Positions 54,595-57,407 of a DNA stretch of 57,407 bases are shown piece after piece. The DNA is from Planctomycetota bacterium (GTDB lineage Bacteria > Planctomycetota > Phycisphaerae > WQYP01), in NCBI GenBank assembly GCA_021851715.1, contig JAJZCR010000017.1:1-57407 (forward strand). Reading direction: 5' to 3'. The first letter of the stretch is position 1. Each line of letters opens with the position of its first letter. A model generated the notes under the pieces. That model worked only from the letters and a program-made list of their open reading frames with translations. It did not search any database and was not told the DNA's origin. The position numbers and the translations under genes were made by a program.

Positions 54595-54678
54595 GCCCGG
54601 GTGGCGAAATTGGCAGACGCACCAGCTTGAGGTGCTGGCGGGCGCAAGCCCTTGCAGGTTCGAATCCTGTCCCGGGCA
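54595..54678 (+). tRNA. tRNA-Leu (GAG)
   Basis: 84 bases. Acceptor GCCCGGG/CCCGGGC, anticodon stem CCAGC/GCTGG with loop TTGAGGT and GAG at 54629-54631, a class II variable arm (GGGCGCAAGCCC), T-arm CAGGTTCGAATCCTG. Discriminator A. It marks the left border of a decayed gene island. Confidence 0.95.
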
Positions 54679-54736
54679 ATATTCCTATACGTATTGAGTT
54701 AGGTTGTGCAGCGTCGGGCCTACAGGTTCAGCCAGC

Positions 54737-54952
54737 ATGCCTCAAATATTTGACAACATAGAATTGGAATTGTTGCCTACACTGCAAAAGGCGATGGAGG
54801 TTTCCCAGTTCGCGGATTTTTGTGTGGGGTATTTTAACCTGCGCGGCTGGAAAGACCTGGATCAATACGTGCAGAGCTGGCCCGGCGGCTTTGCGATGGT
54901 ATGCTTGCGGTCGCTATGGATGGCGAAGCAAAAATACCTCGCAAAAGACTGA
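54737..54952 (+). pseudogene. N-terminal fragment of a PLD/SNF2-type defence helicase
   Basis: 71 residues from ATG 54737, beginning MPQIFDNIELELLPTLQKAM and continuing ADFCVGYFNLRGWKDLD. This is the start, as I recall it, of large proteins that join a phospholipase D-like domain to an SNF2/DEAD helicase and are found beside DNA methylases in defence islands. The homology stops after SWPGG, where unrelated sequence follows, so most of a gene of perhaps 1000 codons is gone. Confidence 0.55.
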
Positions 54953-55065
54953 TTGCAAACGCAGTCGCGGCACCGCCCGTGGAATGGAATATTTCGCTGG
55001 AAGAACGCGCCATCTTGGCGAAATACATGGCCGATCGGAGAGATCAGATGCTGGCGCTGTCTTGA
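54916..55065 (+). pseudogene. Short open frame, possible C-terminal remnant of a kinase-like partner of DUF3037
   Basis: 49 residues (MDGEAKIPRKRLIANAVAAP, then VEWNISLEERAILAKYMADR). It overlaps the end of the helicase fragment in another frame and ends 26 bases before the DUF3037-like gene. The W...EERAILxYMxxRR pattern resembles the end of HipA-like kinase-domain proteins that commonly precede DUF3037 genes. This identification is weak. Confidence 0.3.
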
Positions 55066-55091
55066 GTGACGGTTCAAGAAAGGAGATCAAA

Positions 55092-55400
55092 ATGGACGGA
55101 CAAACCCTCTCATATTATTGCCTGGCCAGGTACGTTCCCGACCCAATCAAGGATGAGGCGGCCAATTTTGGCGTTTTTGTGCTCGAAGGCGAGAAGGTCA
55201 GGTTTCATTGTGTTTCGGATTGGTCCCGGCTGAAAAAATTCGGTGGGGAGGGCATTGCGTTCCTAAAGGAATTTGCCAGGGCCGCAAAAAAAGATTGAGG
55301 ACGCGACCTACGTTCGGCATATTGCCGAAAAATGGGTGAATTCAATCCAATTCACCAAGCCGGTGCCGTCTTTGATGAAGGCGGATGCACTCTTGGCTTA
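55092..55400 (+). pseudogene. DUF3037-like gene, frameshifted at an A7 run
   Basis: Starts at ATG 55092 with AGGAG close by: MDGQTLSYYCLARYVPDPIK, DEAANFGVFVLEGEKVRFHC, then FGGEGIAFLKEFARAAKKD and stop at 55298. The stop comes right after a run of seven A (about 55286-55292). Removing one A continues the frame into KIEDATYVRHIAEKWVNSIQ and FTKPVPSLMKADALLAYAAQ, which fits the rest of such a protein. So the gene is broken by a single-base slip, or the base is an assembly error. The continued frame turns unlikely after about 55400. Confidence 0.5.
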
Positions 55401-55730
55401 TGCGGCACAAAAGCTTTTGATTTGGGTGCGGCCAATGCGAAACTTTATTTTTTGGCTCAGGCGATATCCTTCGAGATTGCCGATCAGCGGGAGATTGAAA
55501 AGCAGGTCGATGCGGCATCCTGGGCGGTTGAGGATATCAGCAATGCGGATAAGACGCCGAAAATTGGGGTGGTGACGCTGCCGCCGAAGGGAGAAGGTCA
55601 AGCTGTTGATGCATACGCGGCCGCCAAGAAGGTTTTCACCGATTTGGGAGCCGAGGTTCTTGACGAGCAAACGATGCAGCCATGGGCTAATAGAATGGCC
55701 GATCTGTTTTCCAAGGAACCTCAATGTTAA
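55332..55730 (+). CDS. Open frame of unknown function in the decayed island
   Basis: 132 codons from ATG 55332 with no ribosome site. From about residue 25 the composition is protein-like (GAANAKLYFLAQAISFEIAD, then PKIGVVTLPPKGEGQAVDAY). The first 25 codons overlap the shifted DUF3037 frame and are likely spurious. It may be the downstream part of the same broken gene after a second frameshift, or part of another lost gene. Its last codons overlap the methylase fragment. Confidence 0.35.
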   Translation: MGEFNPIHQAGAVFDEGGCTLGLCGTKAFDLGAANAKLYFLAQAISFEIADQREIEKQVDAASWAVEDISNADKTPKIGVVTLPPKGEGQAVDAYAAAKKVFTDLGAEVLDEQTMQPWANRMADLFSKEPQC

Positions 55731-55909
55731 GACTCCGCGCGGAACTAGACGGCCTGATCGCCCATCTCTACGGTTTAACGGAGGAAGAATTTAGCCACAT
55801 TCTATCCACCTTTCCGCTGGTCGCAGAAGAAATAAAAGCCGCAGCGCTGGGGGAATTCAAACGCGGCGGATTGGCCGGCGCTGACGGCGGGCCACCGCCC
55901 GGTGGGTAA
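55724..55909 (+). pseudogene. C-terminal fragment of an Eco57I-type DNA methylase
   Basis: 61 codons beginning MLRLRAELDGLIAHLYGLTE and EEFSHILSTFPLVAEEIKAA. This is the standard end of large Eco57I/PglX-like restriction-modification methylases, where the chain closes with a helical ELDxxIAxLYGLTxxEFxxIL module. The catalytic NPPY-containing part is absent. With the helicase fragment at 54737 it marks a former restriction/defence locus with its middle deleted. Confidence 0.6.
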
Positions 55910-55918
55910 ATCCACCGG
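55899..55918. repeat. Short palindrome (CCGGTGG...CCACCGG)
   Basis: 7-bp stems at 55899-55905 and 55912-55918 around GTAAAT. It shares the CCGGT...ACCGG outline with the hairpins in the 89-bp repeats close by, so it may be a diverged REP element. It lies inside the end of the methylase fragment and its flank. Confidence 0.5.
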
Positions 55919-55938
55919 CTAACATCGGATGCCGCAAT

Positions 55939-56027
55939 GCGGAACGGTCGCAAGAACGTCGGCGGCAAACGCGCCATGTTAGCCGGTACATTTATGTACC
56001 GGTGGCTGTCCGGTCCCGACCGTGGCC
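55939..56027. repeat. REP-like direct repeat, copy 1
   Basis: 89 bases matching 56799-56887 with one mismatch by eye (offset 860). Contains the perfect hairpin CCGGTACAT-TT-ATGTACCGG at 55983-56002. The pair brackets the tyrosine transposase gene, as expected of a RAYT with its REP sequences. Confidence 0.85.
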
Positions 56028-56110
56028 CCTACGCCGACGGAATAACGCCGCCGGCGAACACGGCAGTGAGGTGGCATAGCCAAAGTTCCACTGCAAAGAT
56101 ACATTTAGAA

Positions 56111-56752
56111 TCACGAAAAGATATCGGGCGGTGGCGGGGTGACAAAACTCCAGAATTGCCGCGGGAGGCCGGCTTGGACCGGGTTGTTTTCGACGTAACG
56201 GATGGCACCAGGCAATTCTGATCGGTTCAAAAAGCCGCACCATTTTCCTTCCGCCCATACGGGAGGCCGATCTTTGCTGTGTGTGGTCGGCGGCTGAGGC
56301 AAGAGACCTTCGTCATTAAGCCGACGTGTCGCCTGACTTTTGAAATGGGCGAGGACGACGCCCACACCACGCGGCGGTACGCCAAGCACCAAGTGTACAT
56401 GGTCCGGCATGATGGCACAGGCGTAGATATCATAGCCCGCCTCCCGCCTGGCCTGGGCAAACCCCCGGCTGACCGCCCGAGCCTGAATGCCGGCCAAAAC
56501 CACCGGTGGAAACTTGAGGGCCGCTTTGGCCGCCACGCGCAGGGCATGGTCGTGCGGGTACGCCGCCACCGACCGGCGATGTCGTGCGAAAGTGGCGGGG
56601 CCGGCGGCGGCATAGATAGCGTCCGCCGCCACGTACTTTGACCATGACCCGCGCGGATCATTGGGCAGCCAAAATCCATACATGCATAGGACCAGGTGCC
56701 AGGCGATTATAGGATTCTTCCGGTTGCCGGAATTCATGCCGCGTGCGTCCAT
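56111..56752 (-). CDS. REP-associated tyrosine transposase (RAYT, IS200/IS605-like Y1)
   Basis: 213 residues from ATG 56752. Y1 transposase family: HUH motif in CAIMPDHVHLVLGV, catalytic Tyr in AIRYVENNPVQAGLPRQF, and an N-terminal CMYGFWLPNDPRGSWSKYV typical of RAYTs. The frame runs open to 56851 into the repeat, but the family N-terminus fits ATG 56752 or 56737. Such single-copy, domesticated transposases act on REP hairpins; here 89-bp repeats with a hairpin flank it on both sides. The gene looks intact. Confidence 0.85.
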   Translation of the reverse strand: MDARGMNSGNRKNPIIAWHLVLCMYGFWLPNDPRGSWSKYVAADAIYAAAGPATFARHRRSVAAYPHDHALRVAAKAALKFPPVVLAGIQARAVSRGFAQARREAGYDIYACAIMPDHVHLVLGVPPRGVGVVLAHFKSQATRRLNDEGLLPQPPTTHSKDRPPVWAEGKWCGFLNRSELPGAIRYVENNPVQAGLPRQFWSFVTPPPPDIFS

Positions 56753-56798
56753 GTCCGAAATTGTAACGAATTGGTGCGACGCCGCCATAGGTGACGGC

Positions 56799-56887
56799 GC
56801 GGAACGGTCGCAAGAACGTCGGCGGCAAACGCGCCATGTTAGCCGGTACATTTATGTACCGGTGGCTGTCCGGTCCCGACCTTGGCC
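56799..56887. repeat. REP-like direct repeat, copy 2
   Basis: Second copy of 55939-56027, same orientation, hairpin at 56843-56862. Similarity weakens but goes on for about 25 more bases (ccacgccagcgga against cctacgccgacgga). Confidence 0.85.
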
Positions 56888-57048
56888 ACCACGCCAGCGG
56901 AACCAATCCACCGGCCCAACTACGCGAATCTACGATTTTCACCGATGGGAATTAGGGTGAATAATCCTGGATGAGGTCTCGGTAATTCACCGATGCGGCA
57001 CAGGCCGCGACTATAGCTCGCTCAAGGCCATTCTCGAGGCGGCGTCCT

Positions 57049-57190
57049 TCACCGCTTCTCGACTCCGGGCTGGGTCGCCATGACGCGGCCGAATTCCTTC
57101 CAGCCGATTTTGTGGCCGTAGGAATTGCCTGATGGGTACCAGACCAAGGCGCCGCGGGACACCCGCAGAGTGCCCAGACGCGAGAGATAC
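57049..57190 (-). pseudogene. Tail of a small gene cut by the insertion sequence
   Basis: The minus strand encodes YLSRLGTLRVSRGALVWYPS and then GNSYGHKIGWKEFGRVM before a TGA at 57051-57049. This is protein-like and similar in style to short hypothetical proteins with a VSRG...WYPKG...W motif. Going upstream the frame meets a stop exactly where the insertion sequence end begins (about 57185), so the 5' part is missing or displaced. Confidence 0.5.
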
Positions 57191-57407
57191 TATCTAAAGT
57201 TGTGGACGGGGTAAAAGAGGCGGCGTAACCTAAATGTAAGTGTTTAACTTTTCTTTTTTTTAGGAGTACGCCACCATGGATAAGATTATCACCGAAAATC
57301 TGAAATTGCCAACCCCCTTCGCCGGCGATGCTTTGACCGCGGTTATCGCCCCAAGCGCCAGGGAGATTCTGGCTGCGGCGGTGCAGATGGAAGCCGGGCA
57401 ATGGCTT
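57184..57407 (+). mobile_element. Left part of an IS256-type insertion sequence
   Basis: The stretch 'tctaaagttgtggacgggg' at about 57192-57210 resembles the terminal repeats of IS256/mutator-type elements, and a transposase gene starts inside. The right end is outside the window. Confidence 0.5.
57276..57407 (+). CDS. IS256-family transposase, N-terminal part (runs off the window)
   Basis: 44 codons from ATG 57276, with TAGGAG 9 bases upstream, open to the right edge. The reading includes DALTAVIAPSAREILAAAVQ and then MEAGQWL. This follows the conserved IS256 transposase start, in which a DPLTxxLxxGAREL stretch precedes AAAVEAEVAxFL. The DDE catalytic residues would lie beyond the window. 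Confidence 0.55.
   Translation, partial: MDKIITENLKLPTPFAGDALTAVIAPSAREILAAAVQMEAGQWL

Overview
The window (about 57% GC by eye, not computed) looks like a chromosomal piece of a Gram-negative bacterium of the Planctomycetes, most likely near the class Phycisphaerae. Evidence: an EF-Tu whose switch I lacks the usual bacterial RGIT sequence in the way I recall from planctomycetes; an L33 of the MAREWVWLQC type; a sulfatase with its radical-SAM maturase; phytanoyl-CoA dioxygenase-type proteins; and genes for ADP-heptose and lipid A (hldE, gmhB, lpxK), which imply an LPS-like outer membrane. Taxonomy is inferred from these proteins only.

Region 1 (1-5434, minus strand) is an array of orphan RHS C-terminal tips. 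At least three short genes (745-1326, 3024-3851, 4817-5431) share a recognisable RHS core end (NINGADTYQFV, then PVGxVDxxG) and then diverge into unrelated C-terminal domains. Each is followed by one or two unique genes in the position of an immunity gene. Two of them, plus a third copy at the left edge, carry the same promoter (TTGATG-N16-TATAAT on the minus strand). In the two complete copies it sits only 9 nt before the start codon, so leaderless mRNAs are predicted. Region 2 (5435-6574) is non-coding and built of simple word-like repeats.

Region 3 (6575-33582) is mostly housekeeping. A minus-strand cluster runs pgk, rpe, fabI, tsaC/sua5, alr and a 2-hydroxyacid dehydrogenase. uvrA and nnrE lie on plus. 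A second minus-strand cluster runs trpE, leuS, lpxK, hldE, gmhB and a class I glutamine amidotransferase-like peptidase. A translationally coupled maturase/sulfatase pair, a methyltransferase-glycosyltransferase fusion and a trigger factor with a His-rich N-terminus follow. Region 4 (34683-38858) is the tRNA-His, tRNA-Thr, tuf, rpmG, tRNA-Trp, secE, nusG, rplK cluster. An extra membrane protein sits between nusG and rplK, and rplA/rplJ/rplL do not follow.

Region 5 (38860-54306) holds a sugar isomerase-like TIM barrel, lysA, a ceramide glucosyltransferase-like enzyme, two paralogous small exported proteins, bioB, a divergent phyH/araC pair with a relic of a bioB-phyH duplication behind araC, a lipoprotein, an EVE-domain protein, ricT, a deacetylase, an unusual CTP synthase and an aquaporin. 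Region 6 (54595-57407) begins at tRNA-Leu and is a decayed island. It holds fragments of a PLD/helicase gene, a DUF3037-type gene and an Eco57I-type methylase, a REP-associated tyrosine transposase between two near-identical 89-bp repeats, and the start of an IS256-type insertion sequence next to the tail of a broken gene.
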